A DNA stretch of 64,000 nucleotides from positions 1,345,493-1,409,492 of the forward strand of contig NC_133287.1 in the NCBI RefSeq assembly GCF_005239225.2, read 5' to 3'. The translations under genes were made by a program, and so were the position numbers. This DNA comes from Populus alba (Eukaryota; Streptophyta; Magnoliopsida; Malpighiales; Salicaceae). Under the pieces are notes generated by a model. It worked only from the letters and a program-made list of their open reading frames with translations. It was not told the origin of the DNA and made no database searches. This document shows, piece by piece, positions 12,401 to 22,429 of this stretch; within the stretch, counting starts at the first letter, position 1; each line of letters starts with the position of its first letter.

Positions 12401-13855
12401 CCAAATTAACTCTGTTTTATCCTAGAGTGAAAATGGTGGGTTTTCAGCTTGGGAGCCAGCAACATCACCACAATGGATGGAGGTAAATGTTGCTTCACAA
12501 TTATACAAAATCTGTATATATGCATAATAACTAACAACATCATCCGAAACAAGAAGAAGTAATTCTCTATTTTTCTTTTTTCTTAGATGTTTAATCCTAC
12601 AGAAACTTTCGGTGCTGTCATGGTCGAAACTGAGTATGAAATTATCCACATCTTCCTTACATTAACAATGTCTGCTGTTATTTGATTGTATAACTGTGTG
12701 CGCGAGCGAGCGTAGAAAATACATACTGACATTGGTGATTTTAGATATGTTGATTGCACAGCATCAATCATCCAAGCTCTTGCATCATTCAGTCATTTAC
12801 ATCCCGAATACCGGGGGAAAGAAATAGAAACGTCTGTGGCTAAAGCTGCACATTACGTCGAAAATGCACAAATGGCCGATGGTTCCTGGTACATTTTCCT
12901 TCTCGAATGCAATTACTGAAGCTACGAATTAGACACAAAAATTGTTGATTTGTGCACATGTAACATTCTATCAATAGGTATGGAAACTGGGGGATTTGCT
13001 ACACATATGCAGCATATATTGTATTAGTTGCACTGGCAGCGGTTGGAAAGACACGTCGCAACAGCAAAGTGGTGTGCAAAGGCTGTGATTTTTTACTTTC
13101 AAAACAACTGAAGTCAGGAGGCTGGGGAGAGAGCTATCTTTCTTGCCGAAACACGGTAAATCATTTTACTTTAAATGAAGGGGTTTGGTGATTGTATTAA
13201 TTATAATTAGTTTAGAAAAAGAGACATGACATGTTGTGAATACATAATTATTTTCTTCTTTGGCAATTCAGGAATACACACCGCTAGATGGAAACAGATC
13301 AAATTTAGTACAAACCGCGTGGACAATGGTGGGTTTAATTCGAGCAGGGCAGGTTAGACATCAGAATATGAATACAGTAGTTTCAAAAATAAATTTTTTT
13401 TTTTTCTAATGCTATAACAAGGTAATATAGCAATATGAAGGATAGAGTATAAAGTTTGAAGCAATAGTAAAGTATACCTTATTAGAACAACATTGTAACC
13501 TCGTCACTACAAACTTCATATTTCTTAAACAGGCCGAAAGGGATGCAACACCTTTACATCAAGCAGCAAGATTATTGATCAATTCGCAGCTTGAAAGTGG
13601 TGAATTTCCTCAACAGGTAATTTCCTCAGCAGCTTTTCTTGTGCAACAATTTAATCTTTTGATATGCATTCTCCGTCAACTCTAATTCTGTTCCTATAGC
13701 TGTACTTAACCACAGAGTATTCTTCATTACAGGAAATCACAGGAGCCTCTTTGAAAACCTCCATGTTGCATTATGCTTCCTACAGGAACATATTCCCACT
13801 CTGGGCTTTGGGTGAATACCGTAAGCATGTGCTATTGCCTAAGCAAAACACTTAG
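432..13855 (+). CDS. Oxidosqualene cyclase (triterpene synthase, lupeol/beta-amyrin synthase type), 18 exons
   Basis: The gene encodes a 760-aa enzyme that cyclises 2,3-oxidosqualene to a triterpene alcohol at the ER membrane. Exons read from splice sites and family alignment: 432-629, 974-1159, 1674-1763, 1921-2118, 2251-2335, 2522-2688, 10933-11121, 11349-11462, 11566-11685, 12002-12124, 12212-12310, 12426-12482, 12587-12633, 12745-12888, 12978-13155, 13272-13352, 13533-13616, 13733-13855. Every junction is GT-AG and the frame stays open to TAG. The start MWKL and the 760-aa length are typical of plant cyclases. The catalytic DCTAE motif is at residues 483-487. QW-type repeats lie near 158-165 (QNEDGGWG), 600-606 and 649-655. 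The product-determining segment reads FWCYLR (255-260). Overall similarity is to the lupeol/camelliol/beta-amyrin branch rather than to cycloartenol synthase. The product cannot be fixed from sequence. Intron 6 (2689-10932) holds a retrotransposon, yet the coding exons are undamaged. Confidence 0.93.
2689..3173. other. Left part of cyclase intron 6
   Basis: This is AT-rich intron sequence between the exon 6 donor (GTAATTTG) and the retrotransposon. No gene or repeat family was recognised. Confidence 0.5.
3174..3178. repeat. Target-site duplication, left copy (ATAAC)
   Basis: ATAAC immediately precedes the TGTTG start of the 5' LTR and is repeated exactly after the 3' end of the element. Confidence 0.85.
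3491..3500 (+). promoter_or_regulatory. LTR promoter TATA box
   Basis: TATAAATACA lies about 310 bp into the 5' LTR, just before a purine-rich stretch. It is the likely start region for the element's transcript. It is absent from the truncated 3' LTR segment, so that end should not drive exon 7 from this promoter. Confidence 0.5.
3811..3997. repeat. Cluster of perfect short palindromes in the 5' LTR
   Basis: Inverted repeats: 3811-3837 (13-bp arms, 1-nt spacer), 3858-3881 (11-bp arms), 3901-3922 and 3953-3974 (10-bp arms GGTTACTGTG/CACAGTAACC, 2-nt spacers), and an imperfect copy at 3976-3997. Only the last copy and the final bases of the one before it survive at the 3' LTR. Confidence 0.8.
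4849..4866 (+). other. Primer-binding site of the LTR retrotransposon
   Basis: TGGCGACTCCACTGGGGA begins three bases after the 5' LTR end. This string is the usual primer-binding site of plant Tat/Ogre-type gypsy elements. From memory of that clade it pairs with a tRNA-Arg; the tRNA identity is inference. Confidence 0.75.
5471..6529 (+). pseudogene. gag-like frame of the Tat/Ogre-type retrotransposon, 3' end frameshifted
   Basis: This 352-codon frame encodes a capsid-type Gag. The N-terminal third is low-complexity and Pro/Gln-rich. The centre has the plant retrotransposon Gag core, with [13 protein letters not shown] near residues 140-152 and a LSWYMRL segment near 200. The frame stops just after an A-run at about 6515-6522. 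Gag-like coding continues in another frame to about 6784 and includes the QPPYPNWY segment typical of this clade, so a single-base change in the A-run has probably split it. The CCHC zinc knuckle expected after that segment is missing. The ATG at 5471 lies about 620 bp after the primer-binding site. Confidence 0.8.
6785..7510 (+). other. Non-coding internal remnant of the retrotransposon
   Basis: No protease, RT, RNase H or integrase motif can be read in any frame here. The stretch carries scattered GGGGGCAATG-like pieces and ends at a polypurine tract. It replaces the several kilobases of pol expected in an autonomous relative. Confidence 0.6.
7511..7520 (+). other. Polypurine tract (CTTGGGGGCA) before the second LTR
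   Basis: CTTGGGGGCA directly precedes a TG dinucleotide that starts LTR-like sequence. This is the usual layout of plus-strand priming sites in this clade. Confidence 0.55.
7521..9135 (+). repeat. Diverged LTR of a related family (LTR-B) embedded in the element
   Basis: It begins TGATCAAGTT after the polypurine tract and is about 1.6 kb, close to the length of the 5' LTR. It contains a strongly C-rich block (7600-8200) and a 3' part (8898-9035) clearly homologous to 4602-4735 of the 5' LTR, including the TAGGTGGCGACTCC segment. The rest does not align with the 5' LTR. It runs without any break into the 3' LTR segment at 9136. The long frames in its C-rich block are compositional and are not genes. 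Confidence 0.6.
9136..10013 (+). repeat. 3' LTR segment, nearly identical to 3970-4845
   Basis: This 878-bp segment matches the last 876 bp of the 5' LTR. The differences I see are one extra A and one extra T in homopolymers near 9508-9518. The first 791 bp of the 5' LTR (3179-3969) have no counterpart here. It ends GCGACA at the target-site duplication. Confidence 0.88.
10014..10018. repeat. Target-site duplication, right copy (ATAAC)
   Basis: ATAAC follows the terminal GCGACA of the 3' LTR and matches the left copy at 3174-3178. Confidence 0.85.
10019..10720 (-). pseudogene. L1-type LINE reverse-transcriptase C-terminal remnant in cyclase intron 6
   Basis: On the minus strand, broken frames recall the region downstream of the catalytic RT core in plant L1 LINEs: a stretch like [10 protein letters not shown], then [12 protein letters not shown], then an [17 protein letters not shown] segment. 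Stops and frameshifts interrupt it. It lies directly beside the right target-site duplication of the LTR element, so it was in the intron before that insertion. No matching part is recognisable left of 3174. Confidence 0.6.
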
Positions 13856-14718
13856 GTTACGTTTGGTTGGTGTGGAAGTGATGAGCAAAGCTTGGTATTT
13901 CGGAAATCAATTGCAAGAATAAAACACTATCGAAAATCCTTTTTAAAAGATTTTCGAATTCAAAATGCATGCTTGATTGCGAGTTGATGGATGAAGAGTT
14001 ATCACTTCATTTCATCAATACCTTGCATCGAATCAAATTTAATTGGTTTGTTATTTATAAGTTCAATAAATAGCGAGTTTTTTTTTTCCTAGTACAGTTG
14101 TTTAAAAGCATGTTCATCTCAGTTGAGGATTTGAAACATTATATAAGTCATTGTTGGTTTGCTAGAAAGTGAATTTTTAAAAAGTAAATTATTTTATCAT
14201 ATTTGATGTTTAATAGTACCATGAAAAATAAATTAATAAAAGTGTTAATGAAAATTAAGTTAATAGCAGTGAATTATGTAAGTCATATATATAAGTTAAT
14301 ATATATGGCTTAAGCCAGACAATTGGGCTGATATATATAAGGCTGGATTGGCAATTTGGCATCAAGTCCACTAGACTGATGCAAAAATAAAATAAGATAT
14401 TAGCTAATAGCAGCCCAAAAAAGATGGATAAAATGTCAACATGTTGTCACTATCACTAGAAATAAACTATAACATAATGTCCTTAATCACCAAGTCTCAA
14501 TCTTATGTTGCAGCCAGGTGTTAATGCTTTCAAGTTTGGAATTAACAAAAACCACACATTCTCAAATATCTCCTCCATCTAGTATTTTCTATGCCAGAGC
14601 ATTAACCTGAAAAGGTGAAACAGGGTAGTATAATTGGTTTTACGGGAGGTGGCTTCTACTTTTTAAATTATTTTTTTATTTAAAAAAATATAAAATTGAT
14701 ATTCTAACTTTGATATAC
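13856..14718. other. Downstream flank of the cyclase gene
   Basis: This is the 3' UTR and AT-rich downstream sequence; no coding potential was recognised. Confidence 0.4.
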
Positions 14719-15015
14719 TATTAAAAAATAATATAAAATTATATTTTAATACCTCATCTAACAGGTTAAGTTTCTAAGTTGAATTAGTTCTTTAACATGG
14801 TATAACAATTATGACTAAATAGTCACGAATTTGAATCTCATTGTTTTTATTTATTTGATAAAAATTAAGCACAAGATAGTATGAGTCTGTGCAAGTTTTA
14901 AAGCCCAAAAAACTTTTCCTTGAAGAAATGTATTAGATAATAATATAAATTATATCTTAAAGTCTCATGTAACAACTTAAACTTTTAAATTTTTAAATGA
15001 AATTAATTTTTTGAT
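14719..15015 (+). mobile_element. Miniature LTR element (TRIM-like), degenerate copy
   Basis: The two ends are about 80-bp direct repeats (14719-14797 and 14929-15015) sharing the TATTAnATAATATAAA...CTTAAA pattern. The left repeat ends in CTTTAACA and is followed by TGGTATAAC, a worn tRNA-Met primer-binding site (TGGTATCAGAGC in better copies). The internal 130 bp carries GAATCTCA...TTATTTATTTGATAAAAATTA, the signature shared with the copies at 25781, 27700 and 60333. Confidence 0.65.
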
Positions 15016-15805
15016 ATATATTAATATAAAAACTTAATACATTTTTAACTAAAAATTGCTTTTAAAAACAACTCTACATCATACCAGAGAAGAAACACAC
15101 ATTTGAATTAGGGTTTGTTTATGGCAAATATTCAAATTTAATGATCACACCAGAGCCATCAAATTTCACGTTTACTCTTTCTTTTTTTTCAAAGGCTCAA
15201 TCATCCTTCCAAAGAACCCAACTGAAACTATATGCCACTTCTTCCATTAAGTACTTAAAGTGATGATGGGATCGTCAATTCTTTGTTTGAGGTCGTGTCA
15301 CCTGCATGAATCACAAGAGAATTGGGAATTCAAGATCATCGATTTTGGTGATGATCATGAAATCTTGTGGACCCTCTAAATATCCCACATTCCTATGGGA
15401 GTAGAGGGAGGGGTATTTATTAACATCACTAGAAGAAAAATGGTATATTTTTTTCGAAAAGAAAAAAACCAATGGCTCTAGGCTCATGTGAGCTGTGAAC
15501 CCAATAAAAAGAGTTGAGTCCTTTTCTTGAAAAAGGTAAGCCATGAGGTGCAGACACCTCTGACCTTGTCGATACGTGACCCCATGGCCCCTCGTAGCAT
15601 CATCCATCATCATCTTCCATTAAGAGCTAATTGTTTTTGCTTCTCTCCAGCTGCTGGTTTCCACAATTATTGTCCCAATTCATTTCTGTATTCTATGCCA
15701 TATCCTTGTTTGTTTTCAGTTCCCTCGAAACCGTTTGTGCCATTGGTTTTTAACCATTCTCTCCAAAAACAAGATGCTCTCATCTTAGGTTGTTTAAGCA
15801 TCGAG
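15016..15805. other. Intergenic sequence
   Basis: AT-rich intergenic DNA. Short frames near 15311-15817 have no recognisable product. Confidence 0.35.
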
Positions 15806-15925
15806 AAGGTGGTATAGTGATTAACTTAATAACCAAGCGATTACGAGTTTGAATCTCATTATTTTTATTTATTTGATAAAATTTAAGCACAAAATAATAT
15901 GAATCTCAAAATAAGTATTTTTTTA
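15806..15925 (+). mobile_element. TRIM-like element fragment
   Basis: TGGTATAGTG at 15810 is followed by AACCAAGCGATTACGAGTTTGAATCTCATT and TTATTTATTTGATAAAATTTAAGCAC, which matches the internal domain of the TRIM copies. No flanking terminal repeats were recognised. Confidence 0.55.
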
Positions 15926-16779
15926 TTGAAAATATATTAAAATAATTTTATTTTTTTGACATTATCACATGAAAACCATCCAATTTAATGTTTTTTTAAT
16001 AAGAAAAGAATTTAAAAAATGTAGTTATGAAACAATTCTCTTCAATCAATTTTAGACTTGGTTACTATTTGCGTGTAAAATTAATTCAAAAATATTTCTT
16101 GTTTTAATTAAAAATTCAATTATAGAAAACATTGTTACTTTATATCAAATACGATGCAAATACAACTCCATGGCATCATTAGCATATTTTAGATATCTTG
16201 AAGGGAATAATTAAATAGCATTGAAAGATGCTATTCATAGGAATCATTATTACTCAATTTCTTGTATTTTTTATTTGCAATTTCATAGTGATTTTGAAAT
16301 CATTAATGTCATGAAAGACTTCACCTTACTTTGAATCTCTTTATTCAAATTAATTACACATTATCTCTTTATTCAATTTCATAGTGACTAGACAATGAGT
16401 TAGCAAGAAGTAAAGGGATTATAATTTGGTACTTGGATGTACTTAATTCCTTGTTGGGACAATTTTTTTGGTCCTTTTTTTCTTAAATTACGAACAAATG
16501 CCCTTGGCATTACTATTGATGACTGAAATTACCAAATTACCACTTAGCAATAAATGGGTACAAATTCCAATCAAATGACAAGTAGAAGCAATGACAGTCT
16601 TGCATCATCCATCATTCAGAATCATGCTCGAGCTCACTAGCTACTGAGTTGACTCATTTCAAAGCCGAATCAACTCGGCTGCATCATTGCCCAAGAAAAA
16701 ATCATAAGCAATTTTTTTTCTTCAAAAAAAAAGAAACAATAGTAACGAGAACTTCGATCTCCATATATCTGCAAAATAA
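15926..16779. other. Intergenic sequence and 3' flank of the S40-type gene
   Basis: AT-rich DNA without recognisable genes. The last part (about 16600-16779) is probably the 3' UTR of the minus-strand gene ending at 16780. Confidence 0.35.
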
Positions 16780-17433
16780 TCAGCCATAAAACCCAGTTTG
16801 GCTCCACACAGCGTCGCGCACGCGACTCATGTCTCGGCCCTTAAGCGTCCGGCCCACACCCTCAACCACGGAGGCGCCACCCATCTTTTGACTCTGTGCA
16901 TACTCACGTGCCAAGTACTCGTGCGGGGGAACCATCTCGGACTCGTGGTCATCCAGCCCATCATCCGAGTCATTGCATGATTCGACCGAGTTGACTCGAT
17001 AAATCTTGCTCCAATCGGGCACGTTCATGGGAGCTGACGTGGCCATGTTGCGGGGAGATTGCGATGCCACGAGGTCATTTCCACGAAACTGGTGCACAAT
17101 TCTCGAGGAAGCTATTTTGTTTTTGCCAGAAGAAGAATCTTCGAAGGCCAATGATAACCCACCCATGTGGCGGTCATCTCTCGAGATCCTACGGCGGCCG
17201 CTGCTAATAGACATGTTGTCAAAACTACTTTCAAGATCAGAGCGTGGACTCCAGTTGGAATTATGAACACCACGGTCATTCCGATCAGCCGTGTCATCCA
17301 CCATCGACCACACATCTTCCTCGCCTAGTTCGGACACGTCATTCACCATCGGTCCATGGCCGCTACCGTAGCTATAACTACTTCCTAGCAATCTTTCACT
17401 GCGGCTTGCTGTTAGTCTCCTACCTTTGGCCAT
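16780..17433 (-). CDS. Senescence regulator S40 family protein (DUF584)
   Basis: This intronless 217-aa frame belongs to the plant S40 family, small nuclear or cytosolic proteins linked to leaf senescence and stress responses. The N-terminus has the family pattern of a basic start followed by SRSERLLGSSYSYG (residues about 11-24) and a GEEDVWSMVDD block. The C-terminus carries the diagnostic VPPHEYLARE segment and the closing VEGVGRTLKGRD...VRDAVWSQTGF motif. Length and single-exon structure fit the family. The middle is Ser/Asp-rich and probably disordered. The biochemical activity of the family is unknown. A TATA box and two distal G-boxes lie upstream. Confidence 0.88.
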   Translation of the reverse strand: MAKGRRLTASRSERLLGSSYSYGSGHGPMVNDVSELGEEDVWSMVDDTADRNDRGVHNSNWSPRSDLESSFDNMSISSGRRRISRDDRHMGGLSLAFEDSSSGKNKIASSRIVHQFRGNDLVASQSPRNMATSAPMNVPDWSKIYRVNSVESCNDSDDGLDDHESEMVPPHEYLAREYAQSQKMGGASVVEGVGRTLKGRDMSRVRDAVWSQTGFYG

Positions 17434-17610
17434 ATAGTGTCATATAAATTCTAATGATACGATAAAAACAAAAAAAAACTTTGGGTTAGAACAAGAACCC
17501 ACTTAGAAAAAATTGAGAATATATGACACTATATAGCTTTAAGGCAAAGTAAATATTGTTAAGAGTCCATGAGAAAGGCTCTAACATAAGTGACTTTGAA
17601 GGAGGAGACA

Positions 17611-17621
17611 TGTATATATAG
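17611..17621 (-). promoter_or_regulatory. TATA box of the S40-type gene
   Basis: On the minus strand CTATATATACA lies about 180 bp upstream of the ATG (17433), leaving a normal 5' UTR. Confidence 0.55.
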
Positions 17622-17855
17622 CGTTTAGTATTTCACTAAAAGGAGGCTCATTTCATGTGAATTTGGAGTTCATTTTGTCTTCATTTCATGACAATGGATG
17701 GTGAGAATGGAAGACGCCAAGATTGGCAATGAACTGACAGTCGAGTTGGATGCTTGGTGGGTTCACTTGCTTTTGGAAGCAAGTGAGGTGCATTTACCAC
17801 TGCCTTGACTGAGGAAAGAAGATTTTTGGGTGTCGAAGGAGAGTGGAGATTACAT

Positions 17856-17862
<7 letters not shown>

Positions 17863-17887
<25 letters not shown>
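17863..17887. repeat. Poly-A/T tract (25 nt)
   Basis: A run of about 25 A residues, preceded by T residues, upstream of the S40-type gene. Confidence 0.8.
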
Positions 17888-17889
<2 letters not shown>

Positions 17890-18573
17890 TTGCCATATTT
17901 GGATATTGAATTAGAATTACTGTGGAGTAATTTACTATTTTTAGTCTTTTGGTTTTGACCTCACGGGGGGTAAATATTTCCAATGATTTCCAACTGCCAA
18001 TATATATTACAATAATGTCTTCTTTGTCTTGAATGTTTGAGTCGTGATAGTTGTTAAATTCTATTAGGTTTAACAATTAATCCTAGAATTTTAGAATTCA
18101 AAGCTTAACATGTTATGGTATAGAAGAATTTAGTTAAATTGAATATATTAACTCAAAGAAATCCAGTTAAGTTCTTGAATTTGAGTGGCATTAAAAAAAT
18201 CTAAAAAATAAAAAAAAATTAATAAAAAAATAAATTTTTAAAAAATATAGATTGACCTGCCTTTCCAAACACTCTCTAAATCCATTGTATTCTACATATT
18301 ATTTAAACTAAATCTAGTTCAACGTATTCTCCAAGTTATTTTATCTAGCCATTTTGATTAACGCAAAAAAAAATAATTTTCCACTTGGTTAATAGCTTTA
18401 CTCTACATGTTTTTTTTTACTCAATAATCCATACAAGGCACGACAACTGAGGTGAATTTTTTATTCCACTTGGGATTTCATTCTTTTGTTTCAATGGGTC
18501 CTACTCTATGAAGTATGAACCCAACCTGTTTGACAATGTCTATTTACAATCCCAATTAGCTAGGCCCCGCGTC

Positions 18574-18635
18574 CACGTGGGTAGTCACGCTAGACCTCTT
18601 CTTTCTCTGCATGTCCATTCACAGCCAAACACGTG
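18574..18635 (-). promoter_or_regulatory. Two G-boxes (CACGTG) upstream of the S40-type gene
   Basis: CACGTG occurs at 18574-18579 (within CCACGTGG) and at 18630-18635 (within ACACGTGT), about 1.15-1.2 kb upstream of the S40 start. Such sites bind bZIP/bHLH factors including ABA-response factors. Function here is inference. Confidence 0.35.
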
Positions 18636-18699
18636 TACGCTTCCGATTGAAGTAGGTCCCACATCAACGTCACCATCATGCCACATGGACAGGCAGTAA

Positions 18700-19690
18700 C
18701 CTAATATTAAAATTATTTATTAAAATAATTAGCAGCACTGCAAGATTTGGTGGGCTGGTCACGATATTGACTATAAAATTAAGCCATTATTTTGCATAAT
18801 TGATGGCAATAATATTATTAATATGATTAAGATCCATAAATGTATTTTTTTTTTATTGATCCAAGCTAGTTTGTGGCTTGAATTTTTAATATCATGATTA
18901 TCGTTTCCAGGTATAAACTTGAATCCGACTTAGGGTTAAAACAATATCCACTTGTGTGTCGATGGGCTATGAAAAAAGCAAAGTGTTTTTCGTGTCTTCT
19001 TGAAGGGCACATTGGGCGGTCGAGAATGAAATGGTGGGGGCCCTATTTTGGGCCCCACAAGCACTCGTCTTTTTGAATTGAACAAGAAACCTTATCATAA
19101 AATCATGTACATTTCACAATCAATCAACCGTCCAAGCTCATGGGGATGCCAAAAATCACGACCACTTTCTTTACTTCTTGCTGCTGCTGCTCGGGTTGTT
19201 CTTGTTCGTTTCACTGCTTGCTTGCTGTGATGGTATAGTACAGTGCTATGGTTGTGCAGTGGTATTATTGACCGACGTGGGATCCATTTTTACTGTGGAA
19301 AGGCATGCTCCGGACCCATTTTTACATGTTGGGTTGGCTAGGTGTGGACCCTGACCCAGCTCCAGCTGAATAGGTATTGGACCTATCGGTGTTCAGATCA
19401 AGTATCCTATGCTCCCGTTTGGCTGGCTACTACATGTTGTTGCCCGCACAGTATATTTTTTTGGGATATTAAGTTTATCACACTTACTTATAGATTGGAC
19501 TAGATAGACAGCCTGCGCGTTGCGATATGAATAAAACAAAATAAAGTAAAAAACACATGTTAAAACACGCCTAATGTGTTTTCTTTAAACAAGGAAAATC
19601 TAATAGATTGGTCGTATGCCTGTCTAGGTTCAATAAACCAATATTAAAAATTAAAAATTAAAAAATATAAATAGAAAATCAACTAACCAA
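18700..19690. other. Intergenic sequence
   Basis: No gene is supported. Short frames near 18894-19230 match nothing I recognise. Confidence 0.35.
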
Positions 19691-19880
19691 AAAAAAAATA
19701 ATGATCCAGGTAAAGCTGATGAACCTACCAAACCTGTAAACCAGTCATAAAATCAAAATAGCTTTATAAAAAAAAATTACAAAGTTTAATTCCCAACTAA
19801 TTCAATATTGAAAGATGAGATTGAGAAAAACAATGTTGCTAGAAATAAAAAATTAAAAATTAAGGAGTGAATTTGACATT
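19690..19880. repeat. Copy of a dispersed module of about 140 bp
   Basis: It contains the pattern CCTACCAAACCTGTAAACC...GTCATAAAATCAAAATAGCTT...CCAACTAATTCAATATTGAA, the same order of blocks as the tandem modules at 33780-34600. Confidence 0.45.
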
Positions 19881-20446
19881 AAAAAATTAAAAAAAAAAAC
19901 AATTCACAACCCCCTTTTCTATTGTGGATAGAGTCAAGCATGGAAACTTATGAGAAGAGAAAAAAAGAAAATAGGCAAAGAAAAAGAAAAAAAAAATGAG
20001 TCATTAGAGTTACACCAAAGCTCATCCACAAACACGCACCGCCTTATAAAAAAGCAAAGCTATTATTGAGACAATTCCGACGACACTAGTAAAAAAACCC
20101 TTTAGTTCTTGGAGAAGTCACACACGTCATCTTAACACGGTGCCCTTCCTCACATGCTAGTGCGTGTGTTACATCCACTGACTAATTTTCCCCTTTTGTC
20201 TCTAATCCAACTAAAAAAGAGGTTGAAAACTTCAATTTGATCCTTAAAATTAAAATTGTTTTGAATCAATAAAATTAAATTTGATTTTTTCAAATCGAGC
20301 ATCAATAATTTTTTTGCGAACACCTCAAGAACTTCATACCAAGCCAGCCGAAGTAAATCAAAATGCCCAAACTTAAATCAACCTAATATAAAAGTATCTA
20401 ATTGATAAAAAGAAAAGTTCAGGCCACAAAAAAAATCATATAATAA

Positions 20447-20451
20447 GAGAT

Positions 20452-20483
<32 letters not shown>
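20447..20483. repeat. (GA)n microsatellite
   Basis: AGAGATAGAGATA leads into about 12 perfect GA units. Confidence 0.85.
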
Positions 20484-20782
20484 TAACTCACAAAGCATTA
20501 ATGAGAATGAGAATCTACACTCACACACCACCATCGGATCAGATTACCTCATGTTTAGCGAAATGATCAAAATTTTATGCTGAACCTCACCCAATGATCA
20601 CTCTGTTGAGCTTATAGCATGTGAGTTGCGGTGTGTCTTATCCTTGGAAAAACTGAGAACCTTGACGTGAAATGTTGACGGGACAACATAAATTATAGTT
20701 TTATACGATATCTTGGAAGGCTCATGGCCTCCACAAGCTAGAAAAAGTAAAAGAAAAAAGCATTCAAGTAGTCAAGGAGCAC

Positions 20783-20784
<2 letters not shown>

Positions 20785-20833
<49 letters not shown>
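20785..20833. repeat. (TA)n microsatellite followed by (ATTA)n
   Basis: About 24 TA units, followed after a short gap by five ATTA units (20848-20868). Confidence 0.85.
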
Positions 20834-20836
<3 letters not shown>

Positions 20837-22154
20837 CTACTATATAATTAATTAATTAATTAATTAACTTAAAGCTCAAAGACTAAATAATCAATTCTTT
20901 AAAGAGAGGAACTAGTTAATTAATTCTTTTCTCAAAACCAAAAACATTAATTTATAATTTACTATGATATGTCCTGGAGTAACAATTTCTGAATTCGAAA
21001 GTTAGTTTTTTCATGAAGCCATTGTACAATTCACGAGAGGTTTTATCTTATATCTTTTTTTAAAAAAAAAAAAAATCGAATCCAAGTTTATATAAATTGA
21101 ATGTATTAAGAATGAGATTAGGGAAATATACATCTTAAAAAAAAGTCAATGATGGAATTTGAATCTAAGATTTCAAATTGAATAAATCTTACGTTTTCAC
21201 CTCAACCAATACCTCAGAGGAGGAAATCGAATCTAAAATAATATTATGAGAATAAATTTAATTTTTTAAAACTTGATTTGTCCAGCAAAGTCAGTATCTT
21301 AAGATTCCCATGATATATATTTATTAAACAATTGACGGTTCATAAAGTAGAATGTAGAGGTACTCAATGGCACACCCTAGACTTTGTATGACCCACCACT
21401 CGTGTCCTTGCTCTCGAAAAACCCAATCAATCTTTGATAACATGCCATTCAATTAAAGAGAGCCGCGTTGCAAATTGGGATGGCAAAGACAAGGATTTAG
21501 GTAATCCTATTTGTTTGTTCCTCTTTCTTTTTTTTTTGAATCAGAATCTCACGTATTACTATATTACTTAAATTAAGCAGCAAAACCACCCAAGTTAGAA
21601 GTTAGTATCGATTTAAATGATTTAGTTTTGATTAAAAAAATTCAATCAAATCATTTTTTTTTAAAAAAAATAAACTAAAATAGATAATTAAGTTTGGTTT
21701 TATATTTGTTAAAATTAAATAAATTCAATTTAGTTGAAAAGAATAGGAGGTGGATCAATTAGGCAGCCAGCATTTTTATATATATATATATGTAGGATAA
21801 TGTACCATAATTAATATAAGGATTATTATACAAGATTAAGCCTATCAATATTTTTTAATTATATATATTTTTTATTGTGTAGTTTTTTATAATACGACTC
21901 CTCAAATTAAAGGTGAATGATTAACTCGAAACTTGAACCAAACATCAGTAAAAGAAACAATAGTAAATGATTTATAATGCATTTGTTTTTTTGCTAGCTT
22001 TTACGATTGCGGTGAAACAAACGCAACAACATGTTTGGTAACAAAGGAAACTACGTTTTATGCTGCGAGATCCACTAAAAAATTAAGTTTGAAACACAAG
22101 TTTTATGCAGTAGTTTTTACATGTTTTTTTAACTAATTTTCGTAAATACCCCTT

Positions 22155-22429
22155 GAGCTGTTTGGAAGTGTGGTTGTGGTTGCTTTTTAAAATGGTTTTT
22201 TACTCAAAAATACATCAAAATAATATGTTTTTATTTTTATACACAAAAAATAATAGGGTAAACATTTTAGCCAAACATTTTATATATATTTTTTTTGTTA
22301 CACATAAACTTTAACCACAGTTTTTACTAAACACGTATTTAAATCCAATTAACTACAACTAAAAGTATTTTTTTCTAAACTTATTTTTTTCATATTACAA
22401 TCACAAAAGCTATCTAAAAAACAAATACT
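22155..22429. mobile_element. Possible hAT-like MITE
   Basis: The left end GTTTGGAAGTGTGGTTGTGG and the right end, read on the other strand (TTTTTTAGATAGCTTTTGTG), are weakly inverted copies around an AT-rich core. The left end resembles that of the element at 52131. No clear target-site duplication was found. Confidence 0.3.

Noticed and set aside
18508..19230. Three 60-63 codon plus frames
   Set aside because: Short, no family match, located in the upstream region of the S40 gene; probably chance.
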